In this document: one piece after another, positions 56,756-64,000 of the stretch
Layout of the letters: every line of letters starts with the position of its first letter
Position numbering within the stretch: the stretch's first letter is position 1
Assembly: GCF_900092135.1 (NCBI RefSeq)
Contig: NZ_FMYF01000007.1
Span: 92,466 to 156,465, forward strand
Length of the DNA: 64,000 nucleotides
Reading direction: 5' to 3'
Source of the DNA: Raineyella antarctica
GTDB lineage: Bacteria > Actinomycetota > Actinomycetes > Propionibacteriales > Propionibacteriaceae
The notes under the pieces: generated by a model
Told to the model about the DNA's origin: nothing
Seen by the model: only the letters and a program-made list of their open reading frames with translations
Databases searched by the model: none
Made by a program: the position numbers and the translations under genes

Positions 56756-57958
56756 TCAGTGCCCGGCGTACACCCGTACCTGCTGGGCCTTGACCACGAA
56801 CCACAGTCGTCGCCCCGGCGCGACCGCCAGGTCAGCGGCCGCCGCAGGGGTGATGTCCGCGGCGAGGCGTACGGACCGTCCCCCTTCCGGGACGTACGCC
56901 TCGCCGCGGGAAACCCCATCGCGCACAGCGGTCACCGTAGGAGCCACACCCCCTGCCGGACCCTGCGCAACGGCACCGTACGAGCCGACACCGTGCGCAA
57001 TCACCCGCAACTGGCCGCCCAGGGGTTCCATTCCGGCGACCTCGACCGGCCAGCAGTTGCGCGGGCTGCCGTGCGGTGCCTCGCGATGGAGACTGACCGC
57101 CGCCGGATCCACCAGGGCCAACGCCGTGGCCCCGGGTCCGGCGGCGGTGTCGTCCTGCCACAGCCCTGCGACCGGGCCCAGCGCGGTAGCGATCACCACC
57201 GCATCGCCGCGGTGGACTTCTCCGCCGGCGTCCGCGTCGAGCTCGCCGGCCAACGTTCCCTCCAGCAGGACCCGACCGGCCAGGTGCGCCGCGAACCGGC
57301 TGCGCGGGCTCTCCACCAGTTCCCGCACCGGCCGGTCCTCGACCACCCGCCCCGCCTCCAGCACCACCGCCCGGTCCGCCAGCGTCACCACGTCGACCAG
57401 GTCGTGGGTGACGACCAGGGCCGTACGACCCGCCAGAACCCGGCGCAGCAGGGCTCGCAACTGGGGGGCCACCGCGACGTCGAGGGCGGCGAACGGCTCG
57501 TCCAGCAGCAGCACCTCCGGGTCGGCGGCCAGCGCGCGGGCGATCGCGACCCTTTGGGCCTGGCCGCCCGACAGCTGCCCGGGACGACGATCGGCGAACT
57601 GGCCGGCATCGACCGCCTCCAGCCATTCACGGGCCCGCTCCTCGGAGTGCGCCCGGCGCACGCCTGCCGCACGGGGGGCGAAGGCGACGTTGTCGAGCAC
57701 GCTGAGGTGCGGGAACAACAGCGCATCCTGCGACAGCAGCGCGACCCGGCGCCGGTGCGCCGGCAGCCCGGTGACGTCACGGCCACCGATCGCCACGCTC
57801 CCGGCCGTAGGGGCGAGGGTGCCGGACAACAGGGCCAGCAGGGTGGACTTGCCGGCGCCGTTGGGCCCGAGCACCGCCACGACCTGTCCGTCGGGCACGT
57901 CGAGGGTGACCTGCAGGTGGCGCGGGGCCAGCGCCACGTCGATACGTACGTCAGCCAC
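56756..57958 (-). CDS. modC: Molybdate ABC transporter ATP-binding protein
   Basis: A 400-residue ABC ATPase. Walker [10 protein letters not shown] (about 31-39), Q-loop SQD, signature [15 protein letters not shown], Walker [12 protein letters not shown] and the H-loop VTHD are all present. The C-terminal ~170 residues contain two TOBE-like regions typical of ModC. GTG 57958 overlaps the modB stop by 8 bp. It energises uptake by ModB. Confidence 0.93.
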   Translation of the reverse strand: MADVRIDVALAPRHLQVTLDVPDGQVVAVLGPNGAGKSTLLALLSGTLAPTAGSVAIGGRDVTGLPAHRRRVALLSQDALLFPHLSVLDNVAFAPRAAGVRRAHSEERAREWLEAVDAGQFADRRPGQLSGGQAQRVAIARALAADPEVLLLDEPFAALDVAVAPQLRALLRRVLAGRTALVVTHDLVDVVTLADRAVVLEAGRVVEDRPVRELVESPRSRFAAHLAGRVLLEGTLAGELDADAGGEVHRGDAVVIATALGPVAGLWQDDTAAGPGATALALVDPAAVSLHREAPHGSPRNCWPVEVAGMEPLGGQLRVIAHGVGSYGAVAQGPAGGVAPTVTAVRDGVSRGEAYVPEGGRSVRLAADITPAAAADLAVAPGRRLWFVVKAQQVRVYAGH

Positions 57959-58877
57959 GCCGGTCCCCCGCTGCCGGTCCGGACAGTGCGCGGGCGCCGA
58001 CGGCCAGCACCACCAGAGCGCCGATCGCGACCAGGACCAGCGAGAGGGCGACTGCCGCGGCCGGGTCGACCTCGCGCTGCAGGTAGACCTCCAGCGGCAG
58101 GGTCCGGGTGGTGCCCTGCAGCGACCCGGCGAAGGTCAGCGTCGCGCCGAACTCCCCCAGCGCCCGCGCGAAGGCCAACACCGTGCCCGAGACCAGCCCG
58201 GGCCCGACGAGCGGCAGCGTGATCCGGCGCAGCACCGTGCCGGGGGACGCGCCGAGGGTGGCGGCGACCCGTTCGTACGCCTCGGTGCCGGTGCGCAGCG
58301 CGCCCTCCAGCGAGATGACCAGGAACGGCATCGCCACGAACGTCTGGGCCAGCACCACGGCGGCGGTGGAGAAGGCGATCCGGATCCCGAACGCCTCCAG
58401 TGCGCCGCCGAGCAGGCCGGTGCGCCCGTACGTGAGCAGCAGCGCCAGGCCACCGACCACCGGCGGCAGGACCAGGGGCAGCAGCACGACCGCCCGGACC
58501 AGGCGGTGCCCGGGGAAGTCACCGCGGGCCAGCACCACCGCGAGCGGGATGCCCAGGACAAGGCTGAGCAGGGTCGCCGCGGCGGCCGTACGCAGCGAGA
58601 GGCCGAGCGCGACGAGGGCGGACTGCGACGTGACCAGGGTCCAGAAGTTCGGCCAGTCGGCGGCGATCGCCATCGCGGCGACCGGCAGCACGAGGAACAG
58701 CACGCCGGCCGCGGCGGGGGCCCAGATCCAGGGCGGGACGGCGTAGCGGTCGAGGCGGGGCGCGATGCGATGGGGATGGGCCCCGCCGGGACGGACTCCG
58801 CCGGGACGGACTCCGCGGGGACGGACTCCGCGGGGACGGACTCCGTCGGGCCCAATCGGTGGGGGCTCGCGGGTCAC
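57951..58877 (-). CDS. modB: Molybdate ABC transporter permease
   Basis: A 308-residue permease with about six helices. The EAA-like cytoplasmic loop is [25 protein letters not shown] (about residue 215-240). The N-terminal ~38 residues are low complexity: [10 protein letters not shown] units produced by a 15-bp tandem repeat in the DNA (about 58782-58850). GTG 58877 overlaps the modA stop by 4 bp. The extension is unusual for ModB. Confidence 0.93.
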   Translation of the reverse strand: MTREPPPIGPDGVRPRGVRPRGVRPGGVRPGGAHPHRIAPRLDRYAVPPWIWAPAAAGVLFLVLPVAAMAIAADWPNFWTLVTSQSALVALGLSLRTAAAATLLSLVLGIPLAVVLARGDFPGHRLVRAVVLLPLVLPPVVGGLALLLTYGRTGLLGGALEAFGIRIAFSTAAVVLAQTFVAMPFLVISLEGALRTGTEAYERVAATLGASPGTVLRRITLPLVGPGLVSGTVLAFARALGEFGATLTFAGSLQGTTRTLPLEVYLQREVDPAAAVALSLVLVAIGALVVLAVGARALSGPAAGDRRG

Positions 58878-59698
58878 GGCCGACCGAACCCTGCCTTCTG
58901 CAGGACTGCCTGGCCTTCCGCACCGGTCACGTACGAGACGAACTGGTCGGCGAGCTCGGCACGGTTGCTGGAGAGGGCCGCTGCCGTGACGCCGATCGGG
59001 TAGCGGTTGGGGGTCTGGTCGATGCCGAGCGGAACGCCCGTTCCGGTCCGGGTAGCCTCGGCCTTCGCAACGTCGGTGGTGTAGACCACTGCAGCGTCGG
59101 CCTGCCCGGAGGTGACCTTGCCGGCGGTGTCGGTGACGTTCGGCTCCTCGCTCACCGGCGTGATGGAGATGCCGGCCGCCTGGAGGGTCCGCTGGGTCGC
59201 AGCACCGCACGGAACCTGGGGAGCGCAGACGACCAGCTGGACGTCCGGATGGGCCAGGTCGCGTGCCCCCACGATACCGAGCGGGTTGCCGGGTCGGACC
59301 AGGATGGCCAGCTCGTTGGTCGCGAACAGCCTCGGTTGTGGGACCAGTGCCTTGTCGGTGGCCTGCTTCATGGTTCGCTCGTCGGCGGTGGCCAGGACGT
59401 CAGCGGGGGCGCCGGCGGCGAGCTGGCTGACGAGGTCCGAGGAACCGGCATAGCTGAACTTCACGTCGCTGCCCGGATGGGCGGACTCGAAGGCCGCCCC
59501 GATCTGGTCGAACGGCCCGGCCAGGGAGGCTGCGGCGAAGACGGTGATCTGCTGCCCGGCGACGAAGGACGGTGTCGGCTCGGGCGCGGAACTGGTCGAG
59601 GAGGTGGCGCATCCGGCCAGCGCTGCCAGGCCGAGTCCCGCCAGCGCCAGCCCGGCGAGCACGGTGGCGGGGCGCCGGGAGGCAGGTCGTACGATCAT
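58874..59698 (-). CDS. modA: Molybdate-binding lipoprotein
   Basis: A 274-residue substrate-binding protein. A lipoprotein signal peptide with LAALAGC (Cys ~29) precedes a linker TSSTSS. The ligand-binding domain starts [21 protein letters not shown] (about 51), with Ser/Ala oxyanion-binding residues; [22 protein letters not shown] and DAAVVYTTD are further ModA marks. Tungstate is possible as well. ATG 59698 heads the operon. Confidence 0.93.
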   Translation of the reverse strand: MIVRPASRRPATVLAGLALAGLGLAALAGCATSSTSSAPEPTPSFVAGQQITVFAAASLAGPFDQIGAAFESAHPGSDVKFSYAGSSDLVSQLAAGAPADVLATADERTMKQATDKALVPQPRLFATNELAILVRPGNPLGIVGARDLAHPDVQLVVCAPQVPCGAATQRTLQAAGISITPVSEEPNVTDTAGKVTSGQADAAVVYTTDVAKAEATRTGTGVPLGIDQTPNRYPIGVTAAALSSNRAELADQFVSYVTGAEGQAVLQKAGFGRP

Positions 59699-59750
59699 GG
59701 GCTCACCCTAGAGGAGCGCCTCGGCCGGCCCGGCCGGAGGGCGAGGGGCC

Positions 59751-59838
59751 GCCAGTCGCGGCGCCAGTCGCGGCGCCGATCGCCGGCGCCAGTCGCGGCG
59801 CCAGTCGCGGCGCCGATCGCCGGCGCCGGTCGCCGGCG
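59751..59838. repeat. GC-rich 12/13-bp minisatellite upstream of the HNH gene
   Basis: Units GCCAGTCGCGGC and GCCGATCGCCGGC alternate in a 37-bp higher-order pattern that is repeated twice, with a final GCCGGTCGCCGGC. It lies between the modA start and the HNH gene. Confidence 0.85.
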
Positions 59839-59938
59839 AAGCAACGGACCCGTACGTCGGGCGGCCTTCCAAGAACTGTCAGAGCCATCCCGGAGCCTTG
59901 GGACCAGAAGCGATCGTACGTGAACGTGGGGGGACGTC

Positions 59939-61603
59939 ATGTGGGACTGGTCAGAGGATGCGGGGGCCGATCGAATGCCCAGGGACCGAGCAGAGGACCT
60001 GGGGATGGGGATCCAGGGGGCTGCGACGGCGCAGGCGCGGTGCGACGCGACGCTGGTGGAGTTGGTGGCGCAGTTCGACGAGGGGTCCGGCTGGGGATGG
60101 TTCGAGGGTGTCACCTCGTGTGCGCACTGGCTCGCGTGGGCATGTTCGATGAGTCCGGGCACGGCTCGGGAGCACGTACGGGTCGCCCGCGCCCTCCGGT
60201 CCATGCCGATGGTCGCGGCGCGGTTCGCCGATGGGGAGCTGACGTTCTCCAAGGTCCGTGAGCTGTCCCGCCTTGTCGGTCGGGTAGACGAGGCCGAGTT
60301 GTGCCAACTGGCACTCGACCAGACGGCCTCACAGTTGGCCCGAACGATCCAGTCGTACCGTGCGCACGCAGGAACGCACATGCAGCAGCTGGAGCGACGC
60401 CGGCTCTCCTGGAAGGACACCGAGGAGGGAATGGTGCGCCTCAGTGTCACCCTCCTGCCGGAGGAGGCGGCAGTGGTACGCGGAGCGTTGGAGGCCGCAA
60501 CGGACCGGCAGCGCGACGCCTTGTCCTCACCCGATCCAGACGCCGACAGCAAGGCAGCGCCGACCGGCAGATCCGGGAAACGGTCCAGCGGGGAAGTGCC
60601 CGGGACGAGCACCGGGGAACGCGGCGCGGCCCGTACCGAGGAGGGAGCCGAGGCCAGTACCGAGGAGGAAGGCGAGGCCAGTACCGAGGAGGAAGGCGAG
60701 GCCAGTACCGAGGAGGAAGGCGATGACCCGGCGCCCGCTCGGATCGACCCGGTGGCGGGGCTGTGCGCCGTCGCCCGCTGCTACTTGGATGCCACGCCGA
60801 CCAGCGCCACCGACGACCCGGACCTGGTCGTGATCCACGTCGGTCTGGAGTCCCTGGCCACTCCTGCAGCCACATCCGCAACGACCACGGCATCCGCCAC
60901 GGCCACGGCATCCGCAACGACCACGGCATCCGCAACGACCACCACCGCTCCGCCTTCCACCACAGAAGGGAACGACGGGACGTCCGATGGCTCGACGGAC
61001 GTTCCCGCGGGAACGTCCCGGGGCGCAGCTGCAGGTCGGGCAGAGCGAGCCTGGATCGAGCGCGGCGGCCCGATCGAGGCGGAGACGGCTGCCCGTCATG
61101 TCTGTGACGCCCCGCTGCTGGGGCTGATCCTTGACCGCAACGGCGATGTCCTGGCCATGGGCCGGAGCCGCCGGCTCGCCTCACCGTCCCAACGGCGTGC
61201 ACTACGAGTGCGCGACGGCGCCTGCCGGTTCCCCGGCTGCAGCCAGCACCGCCGCCTCATCCCTCACCACATCATTCCCTGGGCCCTCGGCGGCGCCACC
61301 GACCTATCCAACCTGGTCCTGTTGTGCCAAGCCCACCACACGTATGTGCATGAGGGCGGCGTGGCCCTGACCGGCCGCCCGGGTGCCTGGGTCTTCACCC
61401 TCCCCGACGGCCAGGTCATCAGTACCGGCGATCATCCCGACGCCGACACGGTCGAGCAGATCGTTCAGCACGCTGCCCGGGCGGCCGCAACCCAGCCCGA
61501 TCGCATCTTCCCGGCCGAGGCGGGCCAAGGTTTCCGACTGCACGAATGCGTCCAACGGCTGTTCGACATCGAACTGCCGGACGACCTTCCGGTGGCAGCC
61601 TGA
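59939..61603 (+). CDS. DUF222/HNH endonuclease-motif protein
   Basis: A 554-residue protein of the DUF222 (13E12-repeat-like) family that is multicopy in many actinobacteria. The N-terminal DUF222 helical region spans ~25-190 (CAHWLAWACSMSPGTAREHVRVARAL). The middle is low complexity: three EASTEEEG units (24-bp DNA repeat at 60650-60721) and a Thr/Ser/Ala-rich stretch. The C-terminal HNH motif is CRFPGCSQHRRLIPHHIIPWALGGATDLSNLVLLCQAHHTYVHEGG with Cys and His zinc or metal ligands. Nuclease activity has rarely been shown for this family. ATG 59939 follows GGGGGA. Confidence 0.9.
   Translation: MWDWSEDAGADRMPRDRAEDLGMGIQGAATAQARCDATLVELVAQFDEGSGWGWFEGVTSCAHWLAWACSMSPGTAREHVRVARALRSMPMVAARFADGELTFSKVRELSRLVGRVDEAELCQLALDQTASQLARTIQSYRAHAGTHMQQLERRRLSWKDTEEGMVRLSVTLLPEEAAVVRGALEAATDRQRDALSSPDPDADSKAAPTGRSGKRSSGEVPGTSTGERGAARTEEGAEASTEEEGEASTEEEGEASTEEEGDDPAPARIDPVAGLCAVARCYLDATPTSATDDPDLVVIHVGLESLATPAATSATTTASATATASATTTASATTTTAPPSTTEGNDGTSDGSTDVPAGTSRGAAAGRAERAWIERGGPIEAETAARHVCDAPLLGLILDRNGDVLAMGRSRRLASPSQRRALRVRDGACRFPGCSQHRRLIPHHIIPWALGGATDLSNLVLLCQAHHTYVHEGGVALTGRPGAWVFTLPDGQVISTGDHPDADTVEQIVQHAARAAATQPDRIFPAEAGQGFRLHECVQRLFDIELPDDLPVAA
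60650..60721 (+). repeat. 24-bp tandem repeat within the HNH gene
   Basis: Three exact copies of a 24-bp unit (60650-60673, 60674-60697, 60698-60721), coding for EASTEEEG, with a degenerate copy before. In-frame. Confidence 0.95.
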
Positions 61604-61676
61604 GCACCCCGGCCCCCGGCCCCCGGCCCCTTGGCACCTCACCACCGGGTCGGGGCGCCAGGACGTACGCGGCGCG

Positions 61677-61736
61677 GCCCACCCGTACACCGGCGCGCAG
61701 CCCACCCGTACACCGGCGCGCAGCCCACCCGTACGC
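61677..61736. repeat. 23-bp tandem repeat upstream of the carboxyltransferase gene
   Basis: A 23-bp unit starting GCCCACCCGTACACC at 61677 and 61700, with a shorter third copy from 61723. It lies in the 168-bp gap before the carboxyltransferase start and might affect its expression. Confidence 0.85.
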
Positions 61737-61771
61737 CAGCCCCCGGCCCTGCGCTCTGGAACACTGGCGGC

Positions 61772-63238
61772 ATGGCGGAACGATGGCGTGCGCACGACCT
61801 TGTCGACCTCGTGGTGGACCCCGGCTCCTGGGAATCCTGGGACCAGCCGATCGACGTGACCGGCTACCCGGATGACTACCGCGAGCAGGTGCTGCGTGCC
61901 CGGGAGAAGTCCGGCATGGACGAGGCGGTGATCACCGGTCGCGCGACCATCGAGGGCCGGACTGCGGCGTTCATCGTCGGGGACTTCCGGTTCCTTGGCG
62001 GTTCGATCGGCCGCGACACCTCGGTCCGGATCGAGGCCGCCGTACGCCGCGCCACCACCCAGGGGCTGCCGCTGATCGCCTCGACGTCCTCGGGTGGCAC
62101 CCGGATGCAGGAGGGTACCCCTGCCTTCGTCACGATGGTCTCGATCTCGCGGGCGATCATCGCGCACAAGGACGCCGGCCTGCCCTACATCGTGTACCAG
62201 CGCCACCCCACGACCGGCGGCGTCTTCGCCTCCTGGGGGTCGCTGGGCCACATCACCGTCGCCGAGCCGGAGGCGATGATCGGCTTCCTCGGCCCGCGGG
62301 TGTATGAGGTGCTCAACGACCGTCCCTTCCCCGAGGGCGTCCAGGTCGCCGAGAACCTCGTCGACCACGGCATCATCGATGCGATCGTCCGGCCCGAACA
62401 CCTGCGCCAGGTCGCGGCGACGGCCCTGCGGGTGCTGACCCCGGTCGACCTCGGCGAACCCCACGAGAAGGGCACTCCCCCCGCGCTGCCCCCGCGCCCC
62501 GGCTCGGTCTGGGACGCGATCGAGGCCACCCGCCGCGATGACCGGCCCGGGATCCGCGAGGTCCTGCGCCACGGCGCGACCGACGTCCTTCCGCTTTCCG
62601 GGACCGGTGCCGAGCACGGCCCGGGCCTGTACCTCGCACTGGCCCGCCTCGACGGGCTACCCTGCGTCGTCGTCGGCCAGGACCGGCACATCCAGATGAC
62701 CGGCGGCCCGCTCGGACCGGCCGGTCTGCGCGCCGCGCAGCGCGGCATCCGCCTGGCCGAGATGCTCGGCCTGCCGCTGGTCTGCGTGGTCGACACCCCC
62801 GGGGCCGATCTGTCGCCCGAGGCCGAGGAGGGGGGCCTGGCCGGCGAGATCTCCCGAACCCTGGCCTGGCTGTCACGTACGACGGTGCCCTCGGTCTCGA
62901 TCATCCTGGGCCAGGGCACCGGCGGTGGTGCGCTGGCGATGCTGCCGGCCGACCGGATCATCGCGATGGAGAACGGCTGGCTGGCGCCGCTGCCGCCCGA
63001 GGGTGCCAGCGCGATCATGTTCAAGGACGGTGACCACGCCGCCGAGCTGTCCGAGCAGCAGCGTGTCGGCGCCCACCAACTGCTGGAGGACGGGATCATC
63101 CACCGGATCGTCCCCGAGCCGGCCGATCCTGCTGCGGATCCGCGCGGGTTCGCCCAAGCCGTGGTGGCGGCGGTCACCGAGGAGTTGCGGGAGGTCGCGG
63201 CGCGCAAGGAGCACTGGAAGGCGGGCGCACGGCCCTGA
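61772..63238 (+). CDS. Fused acyl-CoA carboxylase carboxyltransferase (AccD-AccA type)
   Basis: A 488-residue carboxyltransferase. The first half resembles AccD/beta (GRATIEGRTAAFIVGDFRFLGGSIGRDTS, SGGTRMQEGTP, GGVFASWGSLGH) and the second AccA/alpha (DTPGADLSPEAEE, GQGTGGGALAMLPADRI, LAPLPPEGASAIMFKD). The N-terminal zinc ribbon of E. coli AccD is absent: no cysteines before residue ~200. It should carry CO2 from carboxybiotin to acetyl- or a related acyl-CoA. No biotin carboxylase or carrier gene is nearby. Confidence 0.9.
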   Translation: MAERWRAHDLVDLVVDPGSWESWDQPIDVTGYPDDYREQVLRAREKSGMDEAVITGRATIEGRTAAFIVGDFRFLGGSIGRDTSVRIEAAVRRATTQGLPLIASTSSGGTRMQEGTPAFVTMVSISRAIIAHKDAGLPYIVYQRHPTTGGVFASWGSLGHITVAEPEAMIGFLGPRVYEVLNDRPFPEGVQVAENLVDHGIIDAIVRPEHLRQVAATALRVLTPVDLGEPHEKGTPPALPPRPGSVWDAIEATRRDDRPGIREVLRHGATDVLPLSGTGAEHGPGLYLALARLDGLPCVVVGQDRHIQMTGGPLGPAGLRAAQRGIRLAEMLGLPLVCVVDTPGADLSPEAEEGGLAGEISRTLAWLSRTTVPSVSIILGQGTGGGALAMLPADRIIAMENGWLAPLPPEGASAIMFKDGDHAAELSEQQRVGAHQLLEDGIIHRIVPEPADPAADPRGFAQAVVAAVTEELREVAARKEHWKAGARP

Positions 63239-63307
63239 CGATTCTGACAATTCAGCCCTCGGCTGCCGTCCTCAAGGAGTTGCCCACGGAGCCCCCCACG
63301 GAGTTCC

Positions 63308-64000
63308 TCACGGGGTGGTGGTGAAGACCACGTCGACCCAGTTGTTGCTGGACCGCCAGGACTTGGTCGGGAAGGTACCCGCCGTGCCGTACGCATACAC
63401 CCCGTTGGGACCGTCGAGCCCATCACGCAACGCGTGCAACGGCGCCGAATCCACCCCCGCGGCAGCAAAAGCACCAGCATCCTGCGCATACAACCCCGTC
63501 GGAGTGTGGTACGACGCCACATACGTCACCCCCGCCTTCACCGGAACAGGCTGGGCGAACCGCACCTCCTGCCACCCCGAAGCCGACTCATTGGTGAACA
63601 CCGCCGACGCCAACCGCGTCCCCGACAACGACCACAGATCCCCGGTATGGATCCCCGTGTTCCGCGGCCCCTTCCAGAACCGGACCCCCGCGACAAACCC
63701 GTCAGTGTCGGAACGGAACTTCACCCCCAACTCCACCGCCCGACGATCGTTGTCCTCCTGATTCACCGGCACCGCACTCGCCGACCAGATCGAACACGGA
63801 CACGCCACCGGCACAGCCGTGGTGAAACTCCACGACACATCACCCGCCAACGCATTACCCGCCAGATCCTTCACCCGCGGATCCGTCGACCCACCCCTCA
63901 CCGTCGCCGTATACACCGTCCCCGACACCAACGGCGCCGACGGCACCAACATCGCCGTCCGCGACCCCGCATCATAGGAAACAGTCCCCGCCACAACCGC
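63308..64000 (-). CDS. C-terminal part of a secreted Ig-like/DUF4082 protein, runs off window
   Basis: The visible ~231 residues have no start; the frame is open to the window edge, so the N-terminus lies outside. The first ~65 residues belong to a Big/Ig-like repeat (SGTVYTATVRGGSTDPRVKDLAGNALAGDVSWSFTT). The rest is DUF4082: CPCSIW..., VELGVKFRSDTDGFVAGVRFWKGPRNTGIHTGDLWS, GLYAQDAGAFAAAGVDSAPLHAL. Both are typical of large cell-surface or secreted carbohydrate-active proteins. Codon use here has more A-ending codons than neighbours, which may mark a recent arrival. Confidence 0.85.
   Translation of the reverse strand, partial: AVVAGTVSYDAGSRTAMLVPSAPLVSGTVYTATVRGGSTDPRVKDLAGNALAGDVSWSFTTAVPVACPCSIWSASAVPVNQEDNDRRAVELGVKFRSDTDGFVAGVRFWKGPRNTGIHTGDLWSLSGTRLASAVFTNESASGWQEVRFAQPVPVKAGVTYVASYHTPTGLYAQDAGAFAAAGVDSAPLHALRDGLDGPNGVYAYGTAGTFPTKSWRSSNNWVDVVFTTTP

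Overview
The window is high-GC DNA with short gaps, many 4-bp or 8-bp stop/start overlaps and frequent GTG starts. Together with the actinobacterial gene families present (HU, bifunctional dCTP deaminase/dUTPase, DUF222-HNH protein, MFS and TetR paralogues), this points to an actinomycete. The metabolic genes (pyruvate:ferredoxin oxidoreductase, pyruvate phosphate dikinase with its regulator, a succinyl-CoA:acetate-type CoA-transferase, CstA) suggest a facultative or fermentative member of the Propionibacteriaceae or a relative. That placement is inference; no rRNA or tRNA gene was seen. I found no insertion sequence, prophage or CRISPR array.

Layout. 1-8 kb: truncated MFS transporter, HU protein, second MFS transporter, carbon-starvation permease CstA with its YbdD partner, a sugar O-acetyltransferase, and a tyrosine phenol-lyase-like enzyme. 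8-14.4 kb: an electron-transfer operon (GltD-like flavin/Fe-S oxidoreductase, full-length pyruvate:ferredoxin oxidoreductase, dihydroorotate dehydrogenase-like protein) divergent from the lyase. 14.4-17.7 kb: zinc alcohol dehydrogenase, paired SMR efflux proteins and a soluble metal-receptor-like protein, then two small proteins. 17.8-23 kb: a two-component system, a DUF4031-HD fusion and an NSS amino-acid transporter with its 35-aa subunit. 23-29.3 kb: deoC, a TSUP permease, then a cobalamin riboswitch driving a secreted protein and a complete ECF transporter. 29.4-38.4 kb: TetR regulator, dcd, ROK regulator, FHA protein with PP2C phosphatase, ppdK and its bifunctional regulator. 38.6-47.8 kb: methyltransferase, YwiC-like membrane protein, two tandem TerC genes (the first behind a probable manganese riboswitch), CoA-transferase, FGGY kinase, divergent crotonase. 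47.8-53.3 kb: DODA dioxygenase and a tightly overlapped four-gene operon (membrane kinase-like protein, 51-aa membrane protein, zinc-ribbon GTPase, GTPase-associated protein). 53.5-64 kb: ferric-reductase-like/FMN-binding/ApbE operon, modABC, DUF222-HNH protein, fused acyl-CoA carboxyltransferase, and the C-terminus of a secreted Ig-like/DUF4082 protein.

How it fits together. Several genes converge on the pyruvate/PEP/acetyl-CoA node: CstA imports pyruvate or peptides, the lyase should release pyruvate, the oxidoreductase turns pyruvate into acetyl-CoA plus reduced ferredoxin, the GltD-like protein can exchange those electrons with NAD(P)H, PPDK (switched by its regulator) links pyruvate and PEP, and the CoA-transferase conserves acyl-CoA energy. 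Metal and cofactor supply is a second theme (B12-type ECF, molybdate, manganese). The most unusual locus is the kinase/GTPase operon at 48.8-53.3 kb, which looks like a membrane-tethered signalling or conflict system.
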